Part shown: one piece after another, positions 35,376 through 45,303 of the stretch
How the letters are laid out: each line of letters starts with the position of its first letter
Position numbering within the stretch: the first letter of the stretch is position 1
Source of the DNA: Spirochaetia bacterium
GTDB lineage: Bacteria; Spirochaetota; Spirochaetia; Treponematales; Breznakiellaceae
Assembly: GCA_025997595.1 (NCBI GenBank)
Contig: BNUU01000011.1
Coordinates: 1-49,208 of the forward strand
Reading direction: 5' to 3'
DNA: 49,208 bases
Made by a program: the position numbers and the translations under genes
Notes under the pieces: generated by a model
Seen by the model: the letters and a program-made list of their open reading frames with translations, nothing else
The model's database searches: none
Told to the model about the DNA's origin: nothing

Positions 35376-37862
35376 ATGGCTTCCCAGGATGATACACCCC
35401 CCATTGTAACCGGTAAAATAATCCCCGTTGCGATAGAAGATGAAGTTAAGACAGACTACCTTACCTATGCCATGTCGGTCATTGTGGCCCGGGCCCTGCC
35501 GGATGTGCGGGACGGGCTCAAGCCGGTGCACCGGCGGCTTCTCTATGCCATGGACGATCTGGGGCTGCGGCCCGGCGCTTCTACCAAGAAAAGCGCCCGT
35601 ATTGTCGGCGATGCCATGGGAAAGTACCATCCCCATGGGGACGCATCCCTCTACGATGCCATGGTCCGCATGGCCCAGGATTTTTCCCTGCGTTATCCCC
35701 TGGTGCATGGCCAAGGCAACTTCGGTTCTATCGATGATGACCCCCCGGCCGCTATGCGCTACACCGAGGCCAAGCTTTCCCGTGTCGGCGATGAAATGCT
35801 CCAGGACCTGGGCAAGGAAACCGTTGATTTTATCCCCAACTACGATGAATCCCTTACCGAGCCTGCGGTGCTGCCCGCGGCGGTGCCTAACCTCCTCGTC
35901 AATGGTTCCAGCGGTATCGCCGTGGGTATGGCCACCAACATGGCCCCTCACAACATGGTCGAAGTCTGCAACGCGATCTCCGCCTATATCGACAACCCGG
36001 ACATTACCATCGATGAGCTGATGCATTTTGTCACCGGCCCGGACTTCCCCACCGGGGGCATTATCTTCGGCCGCCGGGGCATAAAAGAGGCCTATAAGAC
36101 CGGCCGGGGCAAGATTCTGGTCCGGGGCCGTTTTGCCGTGGAAACCACCAAGGGCGGCAAGGAACTCATCGTCTTTAACGAGATACCCTACAACGTAAAC
36201 AAGGCCCTGCTGCTGGAAAAGATCGGCGTCTTGGTCCGTGACAAGGTGATCGACGGTATCGCCAATTCCAACGATGAATCGGACCGGGACGGTATCCGTA
36301 TCGTCATTGAGCTGAAAAAGGGCGCCATTATGAAGGTGGTCCTGAATCAGCTCTTTTCCAACACCCAGCTCCAGTCCACCTTCGGCATCATCAACCTGGC
36401 CCTGGTCAATGGCCGGCCCCGGACCCTCAACCTGAAAGAACTGATCCACTACTTTGTGGAACACCGGGTGGAGGTGGTTACCCGCCGCACCCGCTACGAG
36501 CTCCGCAAGGCCGAAGAACGGGCCCACATTCTGGAAGGCCTGGTCATTGCCCTTGCCAATATTGATGAGGTGATCGCCGTCATCAAGGCTTCGCGGGATG
36601 TTGCCGCCGCGAAAAACAAGCTACAGGAGCGGTTCAGCCTTTCGGAACCCCAGTCAGACGCCATCGTGGAAATGCGGCTGGGACGGCTTACCAGTCTGGA
36701 AATTGAAAAGATTGAACAGGAACTGGCTGAACTCAAGACCCAAATCGCCTATTATAAGTCCCTTTTGGCGGATGAAAACAAGCTCCGGGGGGTTATCAAG
36801 GACGAAACCCAGGACATATCCAAACGCTACGGCGATGCCCGGCGCACCGAAATCGTCAACGGCGAAGTGGAAAACATCAACATCGAGGACCTCATCAAGA
36901 AAGAGGAGATGATGATCCTCATTTCCAATCTTGGTTACGTCAAGCGGGTGCCCGTTTCTGCATATAAGAACCAGGGCCGGGGCGGCAAGGGCATGGTCAG
37001 CGCCAAGCTTGCCGAAGAAGATTTTATCGAGCAGATCTTTGTTGCCAACACCCACGAGTACATCATGTTCATCACCAGCGCGGGCAAGGCCTACTGGATG
37101 AAGGTCCACGAACTCCCCGAAGGCAGTCGGACCAGCAAGGGGGCCCACATCAAGAGCCTCCTCACGGTGTCCCCCAATGAGGACATCACCGCCATCGTGG
37201 CCCTCAAGGAATTCACCGAAGCCGAAGGGCAGGGGCCTTACCTCTTTATGGGCACCGCCCGCGGGGTGGTTAAAAAGGTCGCGGTGGGCGAATTTTCCAA
37301 CGCCAAGACACGGGGCATCATCGCCATCAAACTTGATGAAGGGGACAAACTGGTCAGTGCCCTCCTTACCGGCGGTACGGACGAGGTGGTACTCATCTCC
37401 CGGAAAGGCCAGGCCCTGCGTACCCATGAGGATGCCATCCGGGCCATGGGGCGTGCCGGTCACGGCGTTTCCGGCATGAAGCTGGACGACGACGATGAAC
37501 TCACCGGGCTCCTGCGGGTGGTGGATGCGGAAACCATGCTGCTCCTCTCCGAATACGGCTTTGGCAAGCGGGTGGACTTTAGCGAGTTCAGCTCCCATGG
37601 CCGGGGCACCCGGGGCCAGAAGATCTATACGGTGAGCGAAAAAACCGGGGAACTGGTGGGCTGCGTCAACGTGCAGGAAAACGAAGAGATCATGTGCATC
37701 ACCAGCCAGGGCAAGTCCATCAAACTCAAAGTAAAGGCTATCCGGATCATGGGCCGCAGCGCCCAGGGGGTCCGCATCCTCAGCATCGACAAGCCCGACT
37801 TCGTCATCGGTGTGGACCGGATCGTCAAGGAAGATGAAGTAGCCCAGACCCCTGGCGAATAA
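35376..37862 (+). CDS. gyrA: DNA gyrase subunit A
   Basis: 828 residues. Catalytic Tyr129 in [11 protein letters not shown]; winged-helix region [20 protein letters not shown]-terminal beta-pinwheel with the GyrA-box-like QGRGGKGM and repeated blades. At the position of E. coli Ser83 there is Ala90, reported to me from the literature as a natural quinolone-insensitive state in treponemes. TTGACA at 35321-35326 is a likely -35; AAGGA lies 7 nt before the ATG. Confidence 0.98.
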   Translation: MASQDDTPPIVTGKIIPVAIEDEVKTDYLTYAMSVIVARALPDVRDGLKPVHRRLLYAMDDLGLRPGASTKKSARIVGDAMGKYHPHGDASLYDAMVRMAQDFSLRYPLVHGQGNFGSIDDDPPAAMRYTEAKLSRVGDEMLQDLGKETVDFIPNYDESLTEPAVLPAAVPNLLVNGSSGIAVGMATNMAPHNMVEVCNAISAYIDNPDITIDELMHFVTGPDFPTGGIIFGRRGIKEAYKTGRGKILVRGRFAVETTKGGKELIVFNEIPYNVNKALLLEKIGVLVRDKVIDGIANSNDESDRDGIRIVIELKKGAIMKVVLNQLFSNTQLQSTFGIINLALVNGRPRTLNLKELIHYFVEHRVEVVTRRTRYELRKAEERAHILEGLVIALANIDEVIAVIKASRDVAAAKNKLQERFSLSEPQSDAIVEMRLGRLTSLEIEKIEQELAELKTQIAYYKSLLADENKLRGVIKDETQDISKRYGDARRTEIVNGEVENINIEDLIKKEEMMILISNLGYVKRVPVSAYKNQGRGGKGMVSAKLAEEDFIEQIFVANTHEYIMFITSAGKAYWMKVHELPEGSRTSKGAHIKSLLTVSPNEDITAIVALKEFTEAEGQGPYLFMGTARGVVKKVAVGEFSNAKTRGIIAIKLDEGDKLVSALLTGGTDEVVLISRKGQALRTHEDAIRAMGRAGHGVSGMKLDDDDELTGLLRVVDAETMLLLSEYGFGKRVDFSEFSSHGRGTRGQKIYTVSEKTGELVGCVNVQENEEIMCITSQGKSIKLKVKAIRIMGRSAQGVRILSIDKPDFVIGVDRIVKEDEVAQTPGE

Positions 37863-37912
37863 CTTTTGCATTACGGGCCGGTTTCCAGTATCCTTATATT
37901 AAGGAGAATGAT

Positions 37913-38431
37913 ATGAAAATGATAACAAAAAGTATGGCCCTGTCCCTGACCGTTTTGTCTCTCTGCGTTGCAATCAGTACCCTTTGCATTGCCTGTACGA
38001 GCGCGCCGGTATCGACGGAAGTACAAGGTAAAGACGCGCCAACCTTTACGGAAGTCCGGGGAAAAGAATGGAAGTTGATTGAAATTCGGACAGGCCCCGG
38101 AGAAATCCTCTTTGACCGGGGTGAATTAGTTTCCGAAGGCTTTGGGGACAACCTTTTTACCCTGAAATTTGAAGATGATCGAATAGCGGGTATGGCCGCC
38201 CCGAACCGCTATTTTGGTCCCTATGAGCCGGGTCAGGGCCGGAATTTGACCATTAAGAACCTGGCGGGGACCCTCATGGCCCCGATCCGGGAACCGGCAA
38301 AACTCAAGGAACACGCATATCTTATCTACCTGCAAAACGCCTATCGCTGGAATATCAGCAAGGGGAACCTTGAACTTTTTACCAAAAGTGAAGACGGTCA
38401 GGGAGCGATTATGGTTTTTATTGAAGGCTGA
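37913..38431 (+). CDS. META/HslJ-domain lipoprotein
   Basis: 172 residues. Signal peptide with lipobox cysteine (LSLCVAISTLCIACTS, Cys near 28). The mature part starts VRGKEWKLIEIRTGPG and contains FTLKFEDDRIAGMAAPNRY, NLAGTLMAPIREP and LELFTKSEDG, the META-domain pattern of small beta-rich periplasmic proteins such as HslJ. AAGGAG lies 7 nt before the ATG. Downstream of gyrA by 50 bp, possibly cotranscribed. Confidence 0.85.
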   Translation: MKMITKSMALSLTVLSLCVAISTLCIACTSAPVSTEVQGKDAPTFTEVRGKEWKLIEIRTGPGEILFDRGELVSEGFGDNLFTLKFEDDRIAGMAAPNRYFGPYEPGQGRNLTIKNLAGTLMAPIREPAKLKEHAYLIYLQNAYRWNISKGNLELFTKSEDGQGAIMVFIEG

Positions 38432-38596
38432 TTAATTGAAGAGAATCAAGGGAAAACATCCGGTTCCCGTGTTTGTTTTTATAATAAGCAAACAGGTCAC
38501 TTGATACATCTCCATAAACCACACCCTGCGAATATATTAAAACAATATCAAATTGAGTTAATTTTGGAAGATTTACAAGGGAGAAAATTGATATGA
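38432..38596 (+). pseudogene. HicA toxin remnant, N-terminus missing
   Basis: The frame ending TGA at 38594-38596 encodes TSGSRVCFYNKQTGHLIHLH, KPHPANILKQYQIELILED and LQGRKLI. This is the HicA core (GSRV/GSHV strand with the catalytic His region, HxPHPxN..K.YQI). The usual N-terminal ~25 residues and a start codon are absent; an in-frame stop lies at 38429-38431. It overlaps hicB in an ATGA, so the pair was once intact. The upstream break coincides with the end of the META gene. Confidence 0.72.
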
Positions 38597-38943
38597 AAGA
38601 TGTGTTAATATATAAAGACTATATCAGCTCTGTTCATTTTAATGCGGAAGACGAAGTGTTTTACGGAAAGATTGAAGGTATTGATGATCTTGTACTGTTT
38701 GAAGGTAATACTGTCGGTGAACTAAAACAGGCATTTGAGGATTCTATAGATGATTATATTCAAACATGCAAGAAGTATAATAAAGATATTGAAAAATCCT
38801 ATAAGGGAAGCTTTAACGTTCGTATAAACCCCGATTTGCATAAAAAAGTAACAAGGGCGGCAATAAAAATGGGGTTATCATTAAATCAATTTATGCAAAA
38901 GGCTGTAGAAGACGAATTGAACCATATAGAGGTTCGGATTTAG
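38593..38943 (+). CDS. hicB: HicB-family antitoxin
   Basis: 116 residues. N-terminal HicB fold (YISSVHFNAEDEVFYGKIE, GIDDLVLFEGNTVGELKQA, FEDSIDDYIQTCKK) and a C-terminal ribbon-helix-helix (FNVRINPDLHKKVTRAAIK, GLSLNQFMQKAVEDEL) for operator binding. GGGAG upstream. Its HicA partner directly upstream is truncated, leaving an orphan antitoxin. Confidence 0.9.
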   Translation: MKDVLIYKDYISSVHFNAEDEVFYGKIEGIDDLVLFEGNTVGELKQAFEDSIDDYIQTCKKYNKDIEKSYKGSFNVRINPDLHKKVTRAAIKMGLSLNQFMQKAVEDELNHIEVRI

Positions 38944-38952
38944 ACCCTAATC

Positions 38953-38968
38953 TGTTTCACGTGAAACA
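38953..38968. other. parS: parS centromere site 1
   Basis: TGTTTCACGTGAAACA, a perfect 16-bp palindrome identical to the bacterial parS consensus TGTTxCACGTGAAACA. ParB binds such sites and loads SMC; they cluster near oriC. It lies about 12.7 kb from dnaA. Confidence 0.9.
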
Positions 38969-39003
38969 TTAGAGGACAACCATTAAGGCGGTATGCCCCG
39001 GAC

Positions 39004-39031
39004 AGGAAAAGTTTCACGTGAAACTTTTCCT
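39004..39031. other. parS: parS centromere site 2 within a 28-bp palindrome
   Basis: The core AGTTTCACGTGAAACT (39010-39025) differs from parS only in the outermost pair. It is extended by AGGAAA and TTTCCT into a perfect 28-bp palindrome. The right end covers the stop codon of the ArfB gene, so the stem may also help end that transcript. The core starts 57 bp after the start of site 1. Confidence 0.8.
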
Positions 39032-39449
39032 AATCCTCCCCCGGCCGGATCTTCCGCCCCGCCTTTTTCTGGCTATGTATATGCTTGGTTTGGAGCCGCT
39101 TTTCCCGGCTTGCCCGTGAGGGTTTGGTGGGCCGCCGGTGTTTGGGGAGCCGCGCCGAGGCGGCAATAAGGGCCTCCATCCGGAAATAGGCCCGTTCCAG
39201 ATTGGTCCGCTGGGACCGCTCCTCGCTGGAATCAATAATGAGTTCATCCCCGGTTGTGATACGGTTTGCAAGGACTTCCCGCACACGGGCGGCTTCCGCA
39301 TCGCTCAGCCCCTCCAGGGCGCTTAAGTTGAGCCGCAGCTGCACCTTGGTATTCACCTTGTTGACGTTTTGTCCCCCCGGCCCACCCGAGCGGGAGAAGG
39401 CTGCTTCAGCAGAGGAATGGATGGATTGGCGCAACAGAAAAAGGTCCAT
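39030..39449 (-). CDS. arfB: ArfB-like peptidyl-tRNA hydrolase (ribosome rescue)
   Basis: 139 residues. The release-factor-like domain has GGQ (25-27) in RSGGPGGQNVNKVNTKVQL, and a strongly basic C-terminal tail (RPTKPSRASREKRLQTKHI, HSQKKAGRKIRPG) that in ArfB enters the mRNA channel of stalled ribosomes. Start at 39449 overlaps the stop of the PIN gene by one base. The longer frame from 39473 lies in that gene. Confidence 0.92.
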   Translation of the reverse strand: MDLFLLRQSIHSSAEAAFSRSGGPGGQNVNKVNTKVQLRLNLSALEGLSDAEAARVREVLANRITTGDELIIDSSEERSQRTNLERAYFRMEALIAASARLPKHRRPTKPSRASREKRLQTKHIHSQKKAGRKIRPGED

Positions 39450-39907
39450 TATGTGCCGCTTCCTTTTTCCCATTTTTGGATTTCTCTTATTTTTAAAAAT
39501 TCACTTGGGGTATATACTTTTATTGTTGATTTTTTATAATCTTCTGTATTCCTTGTAAGTATATAGTCGATTTTATTTTCTACTGCCGTATAGTATTGTA
39601 CCGCATCTTCAAAATCTGAAAATCCCGATTCCAGGGCCTTTTGTATGGTTAGATCATCCACATTCAATACCGTTAAAAGTAACCTTAGTTTTTTCAGAAA
39701 ATGTATTGCGGTTTTATGGTCCTTTATTTTCCTCTGTATATAATAGGTATTGGTAAACACTACAGAAGATGTGTAGCCTTTATATTCACCGGCTTCGACC
39801 AGGTTTATTAGTTTTATGGCATCGTTTACCGCATTGTGTAATGACTGGTCCCGCTCAATGGCGATGTCCAAAATAATATCATTATCAAAAAATATTTTGT
39901 CTTTCAC
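39449..39907 (-). CDS. PIN-domain toxin
   Basis: 152 residues. MKDKIFFDNDIILDIAIER (first Asp pair), YTSSVVFTNTYYIQR, SGFSDFEDAVQYYTAVENK (Asp/Glu) and YILTRNTEDYKKS (Asp). This fits PIN proteins paired with DUF6364-type antitoxins. A 4-bp overlap with the upstream antitoxin and a 1-bp overlap with arfB put a housekeeping rescue factor downstream in the toxin operon. Confidence 0.85.
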   Translation of the reverse strand: MKDKIFFDNDIILDIAIERDQSLHNAVNDAIKLINLVEAGEYKGYTSSVVFTNTYYIQRKIKDHKTAIHFLKKLRLLLTVLNVDDLTIQKALESGFSDFEDAVQYYTAVENKIDYILTRNTEDYKKSTIKVYTPSEFLKIREIQKWEKGSGT

Positions 39908-40158
39908 AGATATTTTTCCATCAGTGCTTCGGTTAAAAGATCTTCATAATTAACATCTTTTTTTATTTTAATGACACCAACCAATTCTTTTGTTATTGGT
40001 CCCAATGAATTGTATTCAATATTTTTATTATTCTTTGAAGAAATTGTGGATAAATATTCTTCAACCAATTTGGAAACGCTTCTTTTTTGGTTTTTTGCGT
40101 AAATTTTGGCATTTTCGATTACATTTTGTTCAATATTTAACGTCAGTTTGTTATACAT
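39904..40158 (-). CDS. DUF6364-type antitoxin
   Basis: 84 residues: YNKLTLNIEQNVIENAKIY, KRSVSKLVEEYLSTIS is a ribbon-helix-helix with the SVSKLVEEYL second helix typical of DUF6364, followed by a tail (GPITKELVGVIKIKKDVNY) that would bind the PIN partner. Confidence 0.85.
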   Translation of the reverse strand: MYNKLTLNIEQNVIENAKIYAKNQKRSVSKLVEEYLSTISSKNNKNIEYNSLGPITKELVGVIKIKKDVNYEDLLTEALMEKYL

Positions 40159-40169
40159 GATTGTCTCCC

Positions 40170-40205
40170 ACGTAATAATATATTACATAATTACGTATTT
40201 GTCAA
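40170..40205 (-). promoter_or_regulatory. Promoter and operator of the DUF6364-PIN-arfB operon
   Basis: Minus-strand TTGACA (40205-40200), 17 bp, TATATT (40182-40177). Inverted repeat ACGTAAT (40170-40176) / ATTACGT (40190-40196) flanks the -10, a likely autoregulatory operator. Confidence 0.75.
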
Positions 40206-40453
40206 AGATTTATAGGACAGAATAATGTATCGCCGGACGGTTCAATCACATAAAAGCCATTTTTTAATGCATAGGTTTCCTCACTATCGCCGAAAATCAC
40301 CCCCGCAATAGCGCCCAGATATTTCCGTTTATCATTACGCAAATCCGCAACTTTGCGCAGTTTTTCCATGCGCTCAATATGCTCGTCTATATCGCTAATT
40401 TTGGGTTTGGTGAACGCGTCAGGAAAACAGAAATAAAAAAGCCGCACAGACAT
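40202..40453 (-). pseudogene. C-terminal remnant of a DUF3782-like protein
   Basis: The end of the frame, ERMEKLRKVADLRNDKRKY, LGAIAGVIFGDSEETYALK and NGFYVIEPSGDTLF, resembles the C-terminus of coiled-coil plus PDDEXK (DUF3782-like) proteins common in treponemes. The first ~12 residues come from the metK terminator stem, so the apparent ATG is not a real start. It is a leftover between the PIN operon and metK. Confidence 0.55.
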
Positions 40454-40480
40454 CCGTTACGAATCGTCTGTGCGGCTTTT
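40434..40480 (-). terminator. Rho-independent terminator of metK
   Basis: Arms AAAAGCCGCACAGAC (40437-40451) and GTCTGTGCGGCTTTT (40466-40480) form a 15-bp stem with a 14-nt loop. On the minus strand the T-run follows the stem, 46 bp after the metK stop. The A/T flanks would let it work in both directions. Confidence 0.9.
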
Positions 40481-40525
40481 CTCGCTTTTCCATAGTGCCT
40501 GAGCGCACCTTATTTTTAATTACTG

Positions 40526-41695
<1,170 letters not shown>

Positions 41696-41739
41696 AAAAT
41701 ACTCCTTGCCAGTAATTGGAAGTTTCGCTTTTTTTGTAT

Positions 41740-41769
41740 AAAAAAAGCGGCCGGATGATGTCCGACCGC
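41740..41769 (-). terminator. Terminator of the LysM lipoprotein gene
   Basis: Stem GCGGCCGGA (41747-41755) / TCCGACCGC (41761-41769) with one mismatch and a TGATG loop, followed on the minus strand by seven T. It lies 7 bp after the stop at 41777. Confidence 0.85.
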
Positions 41770-41776
41770 CTTCTTT

Positions 41777-42274
41777 TTACAATGAATCCGATAGGGCTGT
41801 CAAGCGGTTTCGGAAGCCGTCGTAGAGCTCCCGGTGTCTTTCATCCCTGGCAATTTTTTGGTCATAGACATAGGCGATATCCTTAAGGAATTTTTTTATC
41901 GCACCCCTGGCAGCGGGATCATTCAAATTCCTTTGCAGATTCGGAATGGTAAGCCGGTCACCGGGCTCTATCAATTCGGGGTCCGCAACCACCCCCGGAG
42001 AGGCCAGCATGATCAGCGGGAAGTAATCGGCATTGGCTACATTGGGGCCGTAAAAATGCAATGCAATCCTCGAAAGATAATCCCCGGACTTTACAACGTA
42101 TTGCTCTGCGCCTTCCAGAATGATGTCGTCCCGGTATGCATCATAGACCGATTCAAAGGTATCGTTTATTTTGACCTGCTCCTGGGGATCAACGGCGCTG
42201 ACAGCCCCGGTAGATTTACAGGAAACGGCAATCAGAACCGTTAACATTACAAAAACGGATAAGATTTTTTTCAT
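41777..42274 (-). CDS. LysM-domain lipoprotein
   Basis: 165 residues. Signal peptide MKKILSVFVMLTVLIAVSC with lipobox cysteine at 19. A LysM domain follows at about 59-112 (YVVKSGDYLSRIALHFYGP, ... ELIEPGDRLTIPNL), binding peptidoglycan, then a helical C-terminus. Likely tethers the outer layer or an assembly to the cell wall. Monocistronic. Confidence 0.88.
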   Translation of the reverse strand: MKKILSVFVMLTVLIAVSCKSTGAVSAVDPQEQVKINDTFESVYDAYRDDIILEGAEQYVVKSGDYLSRIALHFYGPNVANADYFPLIMLASPGVVADPELIEPGDRLTIPNLQRNLNDPAARGAIKKFLKDIAYVYDQKIARDERHRELYDGFRNRLTALSDSL

Positions 42275-42337
42275 GATATTCTCCTATATTATTAATGAAT
42301 ATATACAGTATTGTCTGGTTGTAAGGACCTGTCAAGT

Positions 42338-43090
42338 TTATTCAAAACTCAGGCCCATCATGCTGTCCACCGGCACGGAGAACACGATGCCCCCGGCCTC
42401 GCTGGTGATCCCGTAGGCCTGGCTGACCGCCTGCATGATGGGGGCCTTTTTTTCCCGGCTGGTCAGGATGATGATGATCTCCCGCTCACTCTGCATGGAG
42501 ACCCCGAAGAATTTGACCGGCCCCTTGTGGGCCAGGCCGCGGGCGTTGATCACCGTACCCCCTGAAGCCCCCGCTTCACGGGCGGCGGTCATAAAATCAT
42601 CACTGTAGCCCTGATTGATGATGGAGATGATCAGATCGTGCTTTATCTCGCGCTTAACTTCGGAACTCATGGCTCCTCCTTCCTTTTCTTTTATTGCGGC
42701 GGCGGCCAGTGAATGTTCAATTTCCGCCGCAATTTTTTCGTTCTTGTGGATGCTTTCTTTAAAAACCTGCAGAATGGGGTTGTTGATCCCCGAAAGGGGG
42801 ATCGTAAAGGCGATCCCCGCGCCGGGACTGTGGAAGCCCAGCTTCTTGCGGACCTCCTTGAGCAACACCGGCACCAGCACTTCCTGCTCCAGGCAGAGGA
42901 CCACCGCCTTTTCAGTGGAACCGATCCCCAGCACATCGAGGATTTCCGAATTCGCCGTTCCCCGGCCCTTGCTGATAAAATGGAACCGGACCTGTTCTTC
43001 CTCAAAAACCTGGGAAATGATCGGGGTTTTGTGCCAGTCGATGATAAAAACAATCAATTTTAAAATGGGGATTTTTTTTTCATCACTCAC
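42338..43090 (-). CDS. Tandem PII-like regulatory protein
   Basis: 250 residues from GTG 43090. Two PII/GlnB-like units: about 8-105 (ILKLIVFIIDWHKTPIISQ, RGTANSEILDVLGIGSTEK, ... GFHSPGAGIAFTIPLSGI) and about 145-250 (DLIISIINQGYSDDFMTAA, GASGGTVINARGLAHKGPV, ... YGITSEAGGIVFSVPVDSM). Each ends in the Gly-Ile-hydrophobic strand of PII proteins. GAGGAGG about 11 nt upstream supports GTG. It overlaps the end of the DUF1538 gene by 8 bp, so a PII-type regulator acts with this membrane protein. Confidence 0.82.
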   Translation of the reverse strand: MSDEKKIPILKLIVFIIDWHKTPIISQVFEEEQVRFHFISKGRGTANSEILDVLGIGSTEKAVVLCLEQEVLVPVLLKEVRKKLGFHSPGAGIAFTIPLSGINNPILQVFKESIHKNEKIAAEIEHSLAAAAIKEKEGGAMSSEVKREIKHDLIISIINQGYSDDFMTAAREAGASGGTVINARGLAHKGPVKFFGVSMQSEREIIIILTSREKKAPIMQAVSQAYGITSEAGGIVFSVPVDSMMGLSFE

Positions 43091-44648
43091 GAGAGGGTTC
43101 CTCCTCATTGTCGTCTTCAGTGTCGTACTCGGTAATTGCACCCGCCTCTGCAATGCTGATGGCTTCCGCAACGGCTTCCTCGGGCGTAAGGGCCACGGGT
43201 TTAACTTTACGGCCGTAAATCAGGCCCAGGAGCTGGATAATGATCAGGGGGGTCATGGCCACCATTGCCACGATGCCAAAGGCATTGAGCATCAGGTCCC
43301 GGCCCACCCCTTCGCAGGTACCCATTGCCAGGGGCAGCAGGAAGGTTGAGGTCATGGGCCCGGAGCAGACGCCCCCGGAGTCAAAGGCGATACCGGTGAA
43401 AATCTTGGGCACAAAGAAGGTCAGGATGAGGGCGAAGGCATAGCCGGGGATCAGTATCCACATCAGGTGGATGCCCGTGAGGATGCGCACCATGGTGATC
43501 CCCAGCGCGATAGCCATGCCGATGGAAAGTCCCCGGTTCATCACCTTTTGGGAGATCGCCCCGGAGGATATTTCCTCCACCTGCTTGTTCAGTACGTGGA
43601 CCGCGGGCTCCGCCGCAACAATAAAGTAGCCAATCAGCATCCCCAGGGGGACCAGTATCCACCTGAAGGGCGCGGCCCCCAGCTGTGAGCCCACCAGCTG
43701 GCCCACGGGGATAAATCCCACATTCACCCCCGTAAGGAACACCACGAGGCCAATAAAGGTGTATACAAACCCCACCCCGATACGGACAAGCTGGTGTTTT
43801 TTATAGCGCCGGGACACGAGCTGGAAAATGACGAAGAAGGCCACGATGGCCCCTAATGCGATAAGAACCTCTTTGGCATAGACGGGCAGTTCCTCGGCAA
43901 AGCTTTTTACCACATCCCGGCTGGTTTCCACATGGGGTACCACGTGGGAGGCAACACTTGCCCCTGCCGGGTGGTAGAAGATCCCCAAAAGCATCACCGC
44001 CAGAATGGGACCGATGCTGCACAGGGCAACCAGGCCGAAGCTGTCGTCCTGGGAGTTTTTGTCGCTGCGGATGGAGGCCACGCCGACCCCCATTGCCAGA
44101 ATGAAGGGCACCGTGATGGGCCCGGTGGTCACCCCCCCGGAATCAAAGGCCACGGGGATGAAGTTGGCGGGGGTAAAAAAGACAAGGCCGAATACGATGA
44201 TGTAGAAAATAATCAGCAGCAGCGCAAGGGGGATTTTGAGGAGAGTCCGGAGCACCGCAATCAACAGGAAGATGCCCACCCCAACGGCGACGGTCAAAAT
44301 CAGCGCCATGGGCGGCACCGATGGCACCTGCCGGGCTAAAACCTGCAGATCCGGCTCGGCGATGGTGATAATCACCCCCATGACAAAACTGATAAACAGA
44401 ATCAGAAAGAGGCTCTTCGACCGGGTAAGCTGAATCCCGATACCCTCCCCCATGGGCATCATGGCCATATCGGCCCCCAGGGTAAAGAACCCCATCCCGA
44501 TAATGAGCAGCGCCGCCCCCACCAGGAACATCAGGATGGTCCCCGTGGGCATGGGCACCAGGAAGACGCTCACCACCAGCACAATTGCCGTAATGGGCAG
44601 CACCGAGGAGAAGGCTTCCATTATTTTTTCCCGGAGGACTTTGTTCAT
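43083..44648 (-). CDS. DUF1538 membrane protein (tandem repeat)
   Basis: 521 residues, about a dozen TM segments. Two homologous halves each carry the DUF1538 signature FDSGGVTTGPITVPFILAM and FDSGGVCSGPMTSTFLLPL, plus IGMGFFTLGADMAMMPMGE-type segments. The family is thought to be transporters, substrate unknown. An acidic C-terminal tail (YDTEDDNEEEP) ends it. Coupled to the PII-like gene. Confidence 0.9.
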   Translation of the reverse strand: MNKVLREKIMEAFSSVLPITAIVLVVSVFLVPMPTGTILMFLVGAALLIIGMGFFTLGADMAMMPMGEGIGIQLTRSKSLFLILFISFVMGVIITIAEPDLQVLARQVPSVPPMALILTVAVGVGIFLLIAVLRTLLKIPLALLLIIFYIIVFGLVFFTPANFIPVAFDSGGVTTGPITVPFILAMGVGVASIRSDKNSQDDSFGLVALCSIGPILAVMLLGIFYHPAGASVASHVVPHVETSRDVVKSFAEELPVYAKEVLIALGAIVAFFVIFQLVSRRYKKHQLVRIGVGFVYTFIGLVVFLTGVNVGFIPVGQLVGSQLGAAPFRWILVPLGMLIGYFIVAAEPAVHVLNKQVEEISSGAISQKVMNRGLSIGMAIALGITMVRILTGIHLMWILIPGYAFALILTFFVPKIFTGIAFDSGGVCSGPMTSTFLLPLAMGTCEGVGRDLMLNAFGIVAMVAMTPLIIIQLLGLIYGRKVKPVALTPEEAVAEAISIAEAGAITEYDTEDDNEEEPSRE

Positions 44649-44800
44649 CAGAGGTTAAGTATAGGGGATTTTTGGGCTTTTACAATACTAGTACCCTGTA
44701 CTCAGGCTGAGTATACTCTCGTTATGCAGAAATGCTGATGCTGGGGTAATCATGGCCTTTTGCCCGGATTTATAGTAAATTAGAAGCATCGGAGGACAAT

Positions 44801-45214
44801 ATGGGAATAACCTATACAGAAATCACCCTGAAAAATGCTGATGATAGAGTAAGAGTTGAGGAAGGGCTTATCAAAGAACAGGAAGTTCGGGAAACAACAG
44901 TAACCGCAATGGTTGATACCGGGGCGGGAACCCTGGTGATAACCGAGGCGGTATGCGAGCGGCTTGGGCTTAGAATAGAGGGTTTACGCAATGCAACCGT
45001 AGTGGGCGGCGGGAAGGCATTTTGCAAAAGAACCTCTCCGGTAACAATTTATTGGAAAGACCGATCTTCCGTGTGTAATGCCCTGGTGGTGCCCGGTGAG
45101 ACCAACATACTGCTCGGCGCAATCCCCCTTGAAGATATGGACTTAATCGTAAATCCGGTAAAACAAGTATTGGAAGGCGCCCACGGCGATGAAGTGTTGA
45201 TGATGCTTAAGTAA
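44801..45214 (+). CDS. Retropepsin-like aspartic protease
   Basis: 137 residues. Active-site MVDTGAGTLVITEAVCERL (Asp39-Thr-Gly-Ala) and the later ILLGAIPLEDMDLIVNP, the clan AA single-domain form that acts as a dimer. No signal peptide or TM segment, so cytoplasmic. GGAGGAC lies 7 nt before the ATG. Probably followed by an independent toxin-antitoxin operon. Confidence 0.88.
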   Translation: MGITYTEITLKNADDRVRVEEGLIKEQEVRETTVTAMVDTGAGTLVITEAVCERLGLRIEGLRNATVVGGGKAFCKRTSPVTIYWKDRSSVCNALVVPGETNILLGAIPLEDMDLIVNPVKQVLEGAHGDEVLMMLK

Positions 45215-45247
45215 GCGGCTTATGCGGAGATGTTCTTGTAGAAATCT

Positions 45248-45268
45248 CATTATTATGTCATAATAATG
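45248..45268. promoter_or_regulatory. Operator of the Phd-RelE module
   Basis: CATTATTATG-T-CATAATAATG, a perfect 10-bp palindrome around one base, about 36 bp before the start at 45304. CATAAT within it could be the -10 of a promoter with TTGTAG upstream, so the antitoxin would block transcription there. Confidence 0.7.
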
Positions 45269-45303
45269 TACATAGGGATGCCAGGCATCCCGGGGAGGGT
45301 GTC

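Noticed and set aside
41696..41746. Possible SAM riboswitch before metK
   Set aside because: The space is filled by a ribosome-binding site and the terminator of the LysM gene; no SAM aptamer features.
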